42,410 nucleotides of DNA from Smittium mucronatum (taxonomy: Eukaryota > Kickxellomycota > Harpellomycetes > Harpellales > Legeriomycetaceae), in contig LSSL01000441.1 in assembly GCA_001953115.1 (NCBI GenBank), positions 34,429 to 76,838 of the forward strand, written 5' to 3'. The position numbers and the translations under genes were made by a program. Below, one piece after another: positions 1-9,739 of the stretch. The notes under the pieces were generated by a model that saw nothing but the letters and a program-made list of their open reading frames with translations, searched no databases and was not told the origin of the DNA. Position 1 is the first letter of the stretch. Each line of letters opens with the position of its first letter.

Positions 1-47
1 TTCTCTTTTCTCTTTTCTCTTTTCTCTTTTCTCTTTTCTCTTTTCCC
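1..47. repeat. Pyrimidine microsatellite, (TTTTCTC)n
   Basis: Five exact copies of the heptamer TTTTCTC (6-40), with a partial copy before and a one-base variant after. It is cut by the window edge, so its full length is unknown. It does not match a telomere repeat I know. Confidence 0.9.
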
Positions 48-3000
48 ACCTCCTACCCAATAGTTCTTTCTTTTCTATAAATACATGCCCATATTATATA
101 TATTGTTGATGGGTCTACTTTGACTGTTCATTTCGGCTTATTTATCATCTTTATTTTATTTTATGGTAACAATCCTTTTTTACTTATTATATTGGATGTT
201 AACTAGCTAGTGATTCTGAGATAAAACACTTGAAAATTAGTCTAGCGATTCTGTGATAAAAACCCCTAAAAAAAAATCTAGTATTGTACTCTCTCTCTCT
301 TTCTCAATCCCTCCAATCTTTTTGATTTCTATGGGCCTTAGTCCTTTGTCAAATTCTTTTTTTTTTTACACGGAATTAAGCAAAATTTTCACTTTACTAC
401 GATCTTCACAAACCACCCCCTATCAATATCTTTTCATCAAATTTTTTCTGCTTTTTTTTTATTTTCTTCTGAATTACTATGTTTTCACAGCCTATTTATT
501 GTTGAATCTGTATTTACAGAATCATTCATTGGCTGGTTTTTCAAATGGTTTTTATGTGGTGATACCCTAAATGCTACTCTATAATTTGAACCCTATATAG
601 ATTATAATATTTTGATTCCGAAAGTTCCTCTTATTATTCCCACCATTTTGGCTTTATATATTATTAAACATTTCTATGTACATCAGGCTGTTTTATTTGA
701 AGCATCCGCAAGATCTTTACAGTGTTGAATTTATCCTTTAACTACACCAAGTATATACATTTTTCCATATACTCAACACTAAAACTTAGACGCTGTAAAT
801 ATATCTTTTCATGGAATTATTAAACTTTGACCTTGCGTATTCTTTTTATCCAATACTAATTGAGTATCTTTTCCTTAAAAAAATCCGCTTTATTTTATTC
901 AATTTTAGCATTGGGAATTAAGATATTAGTAGTGCCTGGCACTACCCTGTCTACAAAATTTTGTTTTTTTTCCCCCTTAAAATACGACTTGTAATAATTT
1001 TTAGATGGACTGGAAAAAATTACTGATATCAAAAATTGTTCTTTACTCAATTAAATTACATCAAACCTACACAATATTTCAAAATTAAATTCTATCAATT
1101 GTTTATAAAAAACATTCTCGGTTTTTTTTACAAAATAACACTTTCCAACCATTTCCCAAACCTAATTGAAATTTTTTATATCCAAATAAATACTACTCTT
1201 TAATAAAAATCCAGTTTTATATTATCTTGATTCTCTTGACTTTTCCCTATGTTTTTTATTACCTGAAATGAAAAACAAAAGTATTGAGTACACCTCTAGC
1301 CCTAATATATTTCCCCTTATACTATTAAATACTCTTGGCTTTTTCTCACCAAAAAAAAAAAATATGCATAATAATCATATATTTACTTTCTTATTTATCT
1401 TCATAATGTTTGCTAATAGTGCCTTTTATCCTATTTAAAATTACAGGATTTAACAAACCTCTTTGAAAAAATCACATTCTACCTTATTTAAACGACCAAG
1501 TATCTATAATTTATCAAGTTGGATCATACTCCGATTAAATTACCCAAAACTTAAATCTTTTATGAATATATTATATGCATTGAGTTTATGTGATATGATA
1601 TTCATTGTTTTCAAACAAAGTATTATGAATCATAATCCAGCATAATACTACTAATCTAGACCCTATTGTGTTTTTTTTATTTTCAATTTAAAAAACCTAG
1701 TTCACTTTTATTTATAGCTTTACTTCCTATAAAATTGTTGTTTAAAATACACATTCATAAATTTTAAAAAAAAAATTATTTTTCCGATTCGTAAAATATG
1801 CAATATTTATTTATTTTTGCCTTTTTTAATTTAATTTTTAATAATTCTTTATTTTTTTAGCGAAAAATAACTACAAATTCTACTATGACAAATGGTATTT
1901 ATACATTTACTGTCCTTATAAATATATATTTTAAAAATCGTACTCCATTCAAGAAAACAAAAATACACATTTTTCCTTAATTTTTTACTGAATTCTATTA
2001 AATTTCGCTCCTATTTTAATTCTTTGTTTTTTATTCAAATTATATTAAGATAAGACTCTTTTCTATATAAGCATAAAGTTCTTTACAATTTTATCTCTAT
2101 TAGAAAACATCCCAAATTTGTTTATTTTTCCTGCAAATAGAAGTTCGTTCTGAATATATTCAAAAAATAAAAAAAATTATTTTTTTCGAAATTTATCATT
2201 CTTTAATAATTTTTTATAAATAAGTAATTAATGTTTAATTTCATCGATTTTTTTTATTATATAAAGTTTTTTTTCGGGCTTTGTGTCTTTTTAAAGAAAT
2301 AAATCCATTCCCATCAATATTTTTTTATCATTATTAAACTTTTTTTAAACCAATCTAAAAATCAGAAATGTTTATTTTTTCTGAATTAAATTATATTTTT
2401 ACCTTTTATTTTTCAAAAATTATTTTAAATTTGATCTTTTTTAATCCTCGTTTTTTACGAAATAATTATTGTAGTACTTGGAATCAACTTTATTTGGAAT
2501 TTATTATTATAAATTTTTTATTTAATTAAAATTATTTTATTATAAGATATTTTAAAAAACTATAATGTCACGGATAATTATATGTAGGATACTTCTAATT
2601 ATGATTTTCAAATTAATGACTTTTTTTTATAAGCAAATGAATATTAATATAAAATATAGTTATATAAGATAAAAACGCCACATAAAAGACATCACCAACT
2701 AGATTGGAAATTATGTTTAGTTTATTTAAAAAAATTTTAGATTAAATTCAAAAAGATAAACTATTTTTATAAAATTTCATGTAACTCCAAGAGACCCTAA
2801 AATAAAAATAAATCATTTATTTTACAAGTTATAAATTTTATGAAATTTCGTCAAGACCCACAATTTTTGAAATTACTAAAATATAAAAACCAATAGCTAT
2901 TCCAATTAACTTTTTTTAGCTCTATAAACGCTCAAAAATATTAAATCATAATATTTAAAAATATGGGAGGGGGGTATTTAAATTTATATATTACAATATT

Positions 3001-3054
3001 TTGAAAATACAATCCCAGTTCTATGTGCTTTAAAAAATATTTCCGTCGTTATTT
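48..3054. other. AT-rich intergenic DNA, no gene recognised
   Basis: Very AT-rich, with long T and A runs. The open frames here (for example 253-570, 1463-1645) are low-complexity F/L/S/Y/N-rich translations without a recognisable domain, and I treat them as chance. A short G-run, GGGAGGGGGG, lies at 2965-2974, about 80 bp before the LTR element. Confidence 0.7.
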
Positions 3055-3461
3055 CATGGACATAAATCGATTAGGTAATTTACTGGAGTTTTCTAGAATC
3101 TTCTATAAAACTCCAAATAAATTAACTAATGTAAAAAGAATTAATAATGTCAATTTCTTGGCATTATGTTTTCTTTTTAATTTATTGGCACTCTTTTTAA
3201 ATAAATAATTATTATTAGGTTTAAATTAAAATTCCAAGAGCTTGGCATTTTATTAAAACTTAATTACTTTAATTATTATAGTTATGACTTAGCATTTAAT
3301 TTATATTAAGTCTATTTTTATAGTATTTTCATAGCCATGCCTTTTTGTATGGAAAGACAGAGATTTTATTTCAATGGGATCTTTGGCAATAAAATAATCT
3401 TCTATATCTTTTAATAAAATAATTTAAATTGACTAAGTACCTCGAAAAAAATACCCTGACA
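3055..3461 (+). repeat. 5' LTR of the chromovirus
   Basis: Aligns along its whole length with 8234-8656, starting CATGGACATAAATCG and ending near CCCTGACA. Differences include scattered substitutions, a shorter TTCTAGAA cluster than the 3' copy, and loss of the TATA-like motif (TATGGAAAG at 3348-3356 where the 3' LTR has TATAAAAG). Marked divergence between the LTRs indicates an old insertion. Confidence 0.92.
3091..3103 (+). promoter_or_regulatory. Heat-shock-element-like motif in the 5' LTR
   Basis: The bases read TTC-TA-GAA-TC-TTC, a perfect three-unit match to the heat shock factor consensus of alternating nTTCn/nGAAn pentamers. It sits near the LTR start, in the U3 region where enhancers are expected. 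A matching and larger cluster is in the 3' LTR. Binding is inferred only from the motif. Confidence 0.5.
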
Positions 3462-3509
3462 TTATTTTATTGCTACCGTTTCTACATACTTAGTTTAATT
3501 CAAGAAATT

Positions 3510-4320
3510 ATGGAAGAAGAAGTTAAATCCTTTACCGAGCAGCTACGCCAATTGACAACGGAAAATGAACTAATAAGGACACAACACCCTAACCATGCAC
3601 CTAAAATTGCTCTGACAGGGATATATAACGGAAACAAGAAGGAATACCGTGGTTTTGTCAACCAATTTAACCTTTTTTTCTTTCTAAACCCACATGAGTA
3701 CCCAACAGATGCAGCAAAATTAGGACCGATCTTTTCACCCCTGACGGGTGATGCACTACGCTGGGCATCACCTCTGCTGGAAAACAACAAGCCCGCCATG
3801 CAAAACCACAGCCAGTTCATTAAAGATTTCGCAAAGTTATTTAACGTTCCTCAACGTGAGAATACGGCCAACGACGCCATCAGGTCGCTCAGACAAGGTA
3901 AAGAACCTGTAACAAACTACGCATCCGTTTTTCGCCCCCTCGCCATAGACCTAGACTGGAACGAGTCCATCCCCGTTTCACAATTTGAGGAAGGTCTGAA
4001 CGATGAAATCATCGACATTTACCTCAAGCAGAAACCCCGGCCACTCTCGAAAGCCTTATCGAGACGGCCATAAGGACAGACACCCGATTAGCCGAGAGGA
4101 AGGAGCAGAAATCAAGGAAAGTCAAGGGAACTACCAGCCACACCAGATACGCCACTCTCCAGCCTTCAGCACGAGGTTAAACTATGCAGGTTGATGCAAT
4201 CAGTAAGGTAGAGCCGGAATAAATGGAACGCAGACTTCGGTTTGGACTTTGTTTCTATTGTGGGGGTAAGGGTCACATGACCACCAACTGCCCCGAAAAA
4301 ACCGATTACTACTACCAGAA
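3510..4320 (+). pseudogene. gag (capsid/nucleocapsid), frameshifted
   Basis: The likely start is the ATG at 3510, 49 bp after the 5' LTR; the open frame extends further upstream but without homology. The first ~180 codons read as a retrotransposon gag capsid domain, with typical segments such as GFVNQFNLFFFLNPHEYP, LTGDALRWASPLLE and QFEEGLNDEIIDIYL. A frameshift at about 4030-4055 moves the frame, after which LIETAIRTDTRLAERK continues the capsid end. In-frame stops follow near 4180 and 4220. A CCHC zinc knuckle (C-x2-C-x4-H-x4-C, CFYCGGKGHMTTNC) is at 4250-4291 and would bind the RNA genome. The gene is dead but easily recognised. Confidence 0.9.
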
Positions 4321-4329
4321 AAACCAGTG

Positions 4330-5045
4330 AATCCAGGCTTAACTGGGGAGAAGCCCCTGTATTTAAATCTACCATATTTACCCATCACCACGCACCATGT
4401 CAACAGTACCCTAGACCTTGCCCACCCTTTCCGCTTCCTTATTAATATCACGATACACTCAAGAAACAAAGATATCAACACCAAAGCCATGATATACTCC
4501 TGAACTTCCGGATGTTTTATGAGTACCAATTTCTTCGGGCTTAAAGCCATATCGAAAATCAAGAAGAAAAAACCAATACTGATCGAATTCATTGATGGAT
4601 CGCCGATTCCATCAGAACCAATCATTCACGAAACACCACTAATGCATATAAAACTTATGAACCACTCAGAACAAATGAAATTTGACATCTTACATAGTGC
4701 CCATTCTGACGTAATATTAGACCTGCCATGGCTGGAGCAACACCGACCATACATCACGTGGAAAGCCAGAAAACTGAAATTCAATAGCAATTATTGTAAG
4801 AAACACTGCTTAGCAAACCAAGAAACCATGAAAACATCCAAGATAGACTCAAGACCAATAAAGACTCAAGGAGGATATGCCTCAATGCACCCATATGCCA
4901 ACACAGCCATAAAAAATGAATCAAACCATGGAATAGACAACAAACCAAACGATACACCAAGTCAAGAATCAATCCAAGAATCAGATTAGGAATCAGATCA
5001 AGAATCAGACCAAGAATACTTGGATCTAGAGCATGAAATGGATTA
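4330..5045 (+). pseudogene. Retropepsin (aspartic protease) region and acidic linker, inactive
   Basis: The segment AMIYS-stop-TSGCFMSTNF at about 4486-4535 lies where Ty3/gypsy elements have the ALIDSGATxNFIS active-site block. The catalytic Asp is replaced by Tyr and the next Gly by a stop codon, so the enzyme is inactive. From 4519 an open frame of 156 codons continues, with the usual post-protease block VILDLPWLEQHRPYITW at about 4711-4761. It ends in an acidic Gln/Glu/Ser/Asp repeat that stops at 4987-4989. In an intact element this enzyme would cut the Gag-Pol precursor. Confidence 0.8.
4963..5017 (+). repeat. 12-nt tandem repeat coding for QESD units
   Basis: Imperfect tandem copies of CAAGAATCAGAT/C lie in the linker between protease and reverse transcriptase and encode repeated Gln-Glu-Ser-Asp. 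In one unit the Gln codon is TAG, which is one of the inactivating stops. Confidence 0.8.
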
Positions 5046-5179
5046 TACATCAGACGAAAAATAACAGATAGAAACACATGATCAACATGAATATCAATCC
5101 CATGAATCAATTAATCCAGAACCAATGCAATAAGACAATCCTGAAACTCCACATCTAGCCGATAAGGCCATTCTCACTA

Positions 5180-6680
5180 AGAGGAAAAAAACCACCAAGC
5201 CTATATATTATCCTAACAAAACCTTGAGAAGAAGGAAGAGATTCACAAGAATATTAGGATTAATTGTCCAAATCAAGACCCAACCAAGTAACAAAGAATC
5301 TAGGACAATAACCACAAAGTACCACGTATTCCAAGAAACATTCGACAAACAATTAGCCGACCAACTGCCACCCAATAGATCCTTTGACTGCCCCATAGAC
5401 CTAATAACAGACTCCAAGATCCCATTTAGCACAATCTACTCACTGGAACCAAGATTGAGATTAGAACCTAGAGAGTACCTTGTTGAAAACATTGCAAAAG
5501 GATTCATAGTACCCTCGGCCTCGCCAGCCGGAGCTCCCGTATTCTTCACAGGAAAGAAAGACGGCTCACTCAGACTTGTGGTTGACTACACGAGCAAACG
5601 CGCTTACAATCAGAAACCGATACTCACTGTCACTAATGAGAGAATTGCTAGACGAGTACAGGCAGCCAAGATATTTACCAAGTTAGATCTGAGTGAGGCA
5701 TTCAAATTGGTTCGAATCAAAGCATGCGACAAATGGAAAACGGCGGTTAGAACACATTATAAACACTTTGAGTACAAATTCATGCCCTTTGGACTAGTAA
5801 AGGCACCAGTAACCTTCCAAGCCTTCGTGAACGAAATTTTCAGGGACATCCTAGACCAGTACATGGTGGTTTAACTCGATGACATACTCATTTTCTCAAC
5901 TGACTCAGAAGAACAAACCAAGCATGTCCAAGTTGTACTGAAAAGACTCATAGACAACAAACTGTACGCTAAGCTAGAGAAATGCGAGTTTGACCAATTT
6001 CAAGTTGAATTTCTTGGATTCTTCATCTCGCCCAACGGACTCGCCATGGATCCTGCCAGGACTCAAGCCATCAAAGAATGGAAACCACGGAAATCTCCAC
6101 GCGAAATACAAGTTTTTCTAGAATTTATCAATTTCTACAGAATATTTATCCAAGGATTTTCAAAGATTGTAACACAAATTACCTCACTGCTAAAAAAAAC
6201 GCACAATTCCTATTTAACCACACGAAACAGCGCGCATTCGATGAAATCAAGCACCTTTTTACCACAGCTCCAATAATTAGACGCTCTGATCCAGAAAAAC
6301 CATTCATGCTAGATTGCGACGCCTCAAAACACGCAATAGGAGCCATACTGTCACAAAGATACATTGGGAAACTACATACATGTGCTTTCTTATCAATAAC
6401 CTTGACCCCACACAAAAAAAACTACCATATATTTGAAAAAGAACTAATATCGGTCAAAGCTGCGTTTGATCAATGGAGACACCACTTAGAAGGAGCACCA
6501 CACCCGTTAAACATAATAAAAGATCACAAAAAACTAGAGTATGTTCGTAAAGCCAAGATCCTAAATCAGCGACAAGCAAGATATGCTCTATTCATATCTC
6601 GTTTTAACACCAATATGACCTACCCACCAGGTTCACAGAACGGAAAAACAGATGTACTATCCAGGAAGGACGAACCTAAA
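5180..6680 (+). pseudogene. Reverse transcriptase and RNase H, interrupted
   Basis: RT is open from about 5224 to 5871. It shows GFIVPSASPAGAPVFFTGKK, the first catalytic Asp in KLDLSEAF (GAT at 5686-5688) and the block FMPFGLVKAPVTFQAF. The Tyr of the YLDD active-site box is a TAA stop (5872-5874), immediately followed by LDDILIFS. The frame then runs through FLGFFISPNG to a frameshift at the A8 run near 6193-6200, just after the connection block (FINFYRIFIQGFSKI). RNase H follows in the new frame with LDCDASKHAIGAIL and the Tyr-His-Glu region NYHIFEKELISVKAAF. In an intact element these domains copy genomic RNA into DNA. A further stop is at 6849-6851. Confidence 0.95.
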
Positions 6681-6851
6681 GAGAGGAAAGGTAATGAAAT
6701 CCCCAATTTGATCATTGACCCACCCACAGTAATCTTTGCGATAATACCAACCAAGAAACTAAACCAGGAAATCCATGCTAAGATAAAAAGAGAACTACCA
6801 CAGGACAAGACAGGCCAGGAACTCAGAGCCAAGAGCAACAAACCAGTATGA

Positions 6852-8230
6852 AAACTAACCATGTTCAACGACTTTTTGTTATACAAAGTCAGCAGAATCT
6901 ACGTATCCAACTCACTCAGACTTGAAATACTGCAGTCACACAATGATTCACCCACAGCAGGACGCTTTGGAACAACCAAAACATTAGAACTAATATCAAG
7001 GTTCTTCTGGTGGCCCAAGATTAAGGAAACAATACATGATTACGTAGCAACCTATGGAACCTGCAACAGAAGCAAAACCATGCCAACCAAGCCAACTGGA
7101 AACCTGATGCCACTGAGTACACCTAACAAACCCTGGGAAGCTGTAGCGATGGAAATTATATTTGAACTTCCGCAATCAATGGAAAATACCACGATCCCTG
7201 TAGTAGTAGACAGACTAACCAAGATGGCCCACTTCATACCATCCAAATAGATTCCAAAATTCATGGAAACAGCGCTACTATTCATAAACCACGCCTTCAA
7301 GCTCCATGAAATTTCCAAGTCCATAGTATCAGATCGGGGCCCCCAGTATATTTCCAAGTTCTAGAAAGAATTTTTCATGCTACTGAACGTTGAAATCGAC
7401 CTGTCAACAGCCTACCACACACAGTAAGATGGGCAAACTGATCGAATTAACCAAATACTGGAACAGTACCTACACTACTTTATCAACTATCAACAGGATA
7501 ACTGGACACAGCTATTACCCCTAGCAGAATTTGCTTACAACAACGCAAAACACACCTCAATAAAGACCAGCCCTTTCTATGCAAATTATGGACTCCATCC
7601 AAAGCTCACGTTTACTAGAAAAGATATATCCAACACACCCAAGGCCACTGAACTAGTCATGCACATACAATAAACCCAAGAAAAACTCAAGACAGACCTA
7701 GAAGAAACCAAAGAAGTTACAAGAAGTTCGCCGATAGAAAAAGCCAAGAAAAAATAGAATTCAAACCAGGAATGAAAGGCTGGTTATAACAACAGAACAT
7801 GAAGAGCCAAAGACCATCCAAGAAACTAGACCATCAATTCATAGAACCATATTATATTCAAGAAATGATTAATCCAGTAGCTGTAAAGCTTAAACTACCG
7901 GCCACAGTCAAAATAAATACAGTCTTTCACATCTCTCTACTGAAACCAGCCAAGACAGATAATCTTAGAACCCAAGTAACTCTACCCCCACCAGTGAAAA
8001 TCGAAGGCCAAGAAGAATACATTGCGCAAAAAGTCCTGGACTCAAAGATGAATCGAGGCCGACTCAAGTACCTAATTGACTGGAAAAGATGTCCTCTAAA
8101 AGACAGAACCTGGGAATATGCAAGTGATTTAAATGCACCACTCTTAGTCCAACTTTTCCATGCCAAACACCCAAGCAAACCAAGACCAACCGAAGACTAC
8201 AATGAAGAAGGATCCTTAATATCGGGATGA
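6852..8230 (+). pseudogene. Integrase with C-terminal chromodomain, interrupted
   Basis: The zinc domain reads SHNDSPTAGRFG...YGTCNRSK, where chromoviruses have H..H..C..C; one His is Arg and one Cys is Tyr. The core has MEII where the first catalytic Asp is expected (MDFI), a preserved SDRGPQY for the second Asp, and GQTDRINQ where the third residue is normally Glu. In-frame stops occur at 7248-7250, after SKF near 7361, before DGQTDR near 7425, and near 7671. From 7799 an open frame carries the GPY/F-like C-terminal domain and then a chromodomain at about 8011-8172 (EEYIAQKVLDS, YLIDWKR, RTWEYASDL). Chromodomains of such elements read histone marks and steer insertion to chromatin. Confidence 0.93.
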
Positions 8231-8269
8231 TGGCATGGACATAAATCGATTAGGTAATTTACTGGAGTT

Positions 8270-8307
8270 TTCTAGAAGATTCTAAAAACTTCTAGAGACT
8301 TCTAGAA
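8270..8307 (+). promoter_or_regulatory. Heat-shock-element-like cluster in the 3' LTR
   Basis: 8270-8282 reads TTC-TA-GAA-GA-TTC, a perfect three-unit heat shock element. 8290-8307 reads TTC-TA-GAG-AC-TTC-TA-GAA, a four-unit array with one mismatch. Together seven inverted pentamer units fall in 38 bp. The 5' LTR keeps a three-unit version at the matching place. Confidence 0.55.
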
Positions 8308-8423
8308 AACTCCAAATAAATTAACTAATGTAAAAAGAATTAATAATGTCAATTTCTTGGCATTATGTTTTCTTTTTAATTTATTGGCACTCGTTTTAAA
8401 TAAATAATTATTAGTTTTAAATT

Positions 8424-8447
8424 AAAATGCCAAGAGCTTGGCATTTT
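8424..8447. repeat. Palindrome within the 3' LTR
   Basis: Arms AAAATGCCAAG and CTTGGCATTTT are perfect 11-bp inverted repeats with a 2-nt spacer (AG). The 5' LTR copy has one mismatch in the left arm (ATTCCAAG). It could be a protein-binding dyad or an RNA hairpin in the transcript. Confidence 0.8.
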
Positions 8448-8543
8448 ATTAAAATTTAATTACTTTAATTATTATAGTTGTGTTTTAGGATTTAATTTAT
8501 ATTAAGTCTATTTTTATAGTATTTTCATAGCCATGACTTTTTG

Positions 8544-8551
8544 TATAAAAG
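8544..8551 (+). promoter_or_regulatory. TATA-like box in the 3' LTR
   Basis: TATAAAAG about 110 bp before the LTR end, a plausible U3 core promoter. The same place in the 5' LTR reads TATGGAAA, so the copy that would drive the element has lost it. Confidence 0.5.
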
Positions 8552-8657
8552 AACAGAGATTTTATTGCAATGGGATCTTTAACAACAAAATTATCTTTTT
8601 TATCTTTTAGTAAAATAATTTATATTAACTAAGTACCTCAAAACAAATACCCTGAAA

Positions 8658-9739
8658 CGTTTTTGTTTTGAATTTATGATTTATTTATTGGGCTTTTAAA
8701 GCTTTTTCATAAAAAATTTGTAGGCTAAATATTCTGTATGAGGCAAATAATGATCCTCCAACTTTTTTTAAAAAACTTCTTTCTTGTTAAAAATACAAAA
8801 ATCACTTAAATTGCAACTTTTTCAAGTTTTATGAAACTTGGATCCCATTTACCATTTAAATAGGTGTTTTGTAGAAATGGCATACGTTATCAAATTTTCA
8901 GTATTAAAAAACAACCATATTTATCCATTAGTAGATATATTTCGTCATCTTACAACTAATCAAAGGAGCTTTTAATAAGCTTATGATAAAAATTTACTAT
9001 TTTTTTTCACCCGAAAAATATGTGGGTATTTATTTTTTAAATTTCAATTAAGAAAAACTTTGTAAATTATCGGATATTTTTATTTTTTCTTAATTATTGA
9101 CGGTTTTAAAAAATTTGTATTAGCGCTAATAAAATATCGTGATCTAAACCGATCTAAGAGTGTATTAGTGAAATAAAGCTAAAAAAAATTTACAGGATAT
9201 CTTCAATGGCACAAGAAATGGCTCCCTTAATATAAAAATGTAAAAAATTGAATAGAAAATTGAAAAAAAAAAAATTAATACAAGTTTTCGAAAAAAAAAT
9301 TGGGGACTGAATCCAGAATTAAATGAATTTATATTTTTTATATAAACAGTTTTATTTCTGGCTTCTTTTAATCAATAAAAATGTGAAAATAGTACCAATA
9401 TATTTTATAAAACAAATTTAATCTATAAATAGTATAAAATAGGAACAATTAAAAATATAGATCAATGTTTACAGAAATCTGCGAAAAAAGAGTTAATAAT
9501 AACTAAAGAAAAAAAATACATATTTTACTAACATCAAAATATTTTCATAAAAATAATCTTTTATATTGCATAAAAAAATTCTTTAAAACTTATTTTGACA
9601 TCACATGAACAGTCAAATGGTTTTATAATTTGTTTTAAATTGAAAGAAATCGAGGTAATCTTTTTTAAAATTTATCGTATTTTAATCTAAAATTTAATAA
9701 TTTTTAATGAATAAAAATGTAAGAATTTAATACAATCAA
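8658..9739. other. AT-rich spacer, no gene recognised
   Basis: AT-rich sequence between the chromovirus and the first LINE. No open frame with a recognisable domain, no repeat of the LTR and no structured RNA was found. Confidence 0.65.

Larger units (their letters stand above)
3055..8657 (+). mobile_element. Decayed Ty3/gypsy LTR retrotransposon (chromovirus)
   Basis: Two direct LTRs flank, in order, gag with a CCHC knuckle, a retropepsin remnant, reverse transcriptase, RNase H, integrase and a C-terminal chromodomain. That order and the terminal chromodomain define a chromovirus of the Ty3/gypsy (Metaviridae) type. The coding part is broken by several frameshifts and at least eight in-frame stops, and catalytic residues of protease and integrase are replaced, so the copy cannot act on its own. 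No clear target-site duplication or tRNA-type primer site was found. The 5' LTR seems to lack the first bases of the 3' LTR (about 8231-8233 or slightly more), so the outer left boundary is uncertain by a few bases. Confidence 0.95.
8231..8657 (+). repeat. 3' LTR of the chromovirus
   Basis: Second copy of the LTR, directly after the end of the integrase-chromodomain frame, whose stop is at 8228-8230. The first bases may be TGATGG at 8228, overlapping that stop, which would give the usual TG start; they are missing in the 5' copy. The end is near CCCTGAAAC at 8650-8657. It keeps a TATA-like box, a long heat-shock-element-like cluster and a palindrome, listed separately. Confidence 0.92.

Noticed and set aside
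1..47. Terminal repeat as a possible telomere.
   Set aside because: The TTTTCTC unit has no telomere-like G-rich strand; it is an edge microsatellite.
253..570. 105-codon open frame near the left end.
   Set aside because: It starts at a non-ATG codon, is dominated by F/L/S/Y from T-rich DNA, and has no motif.
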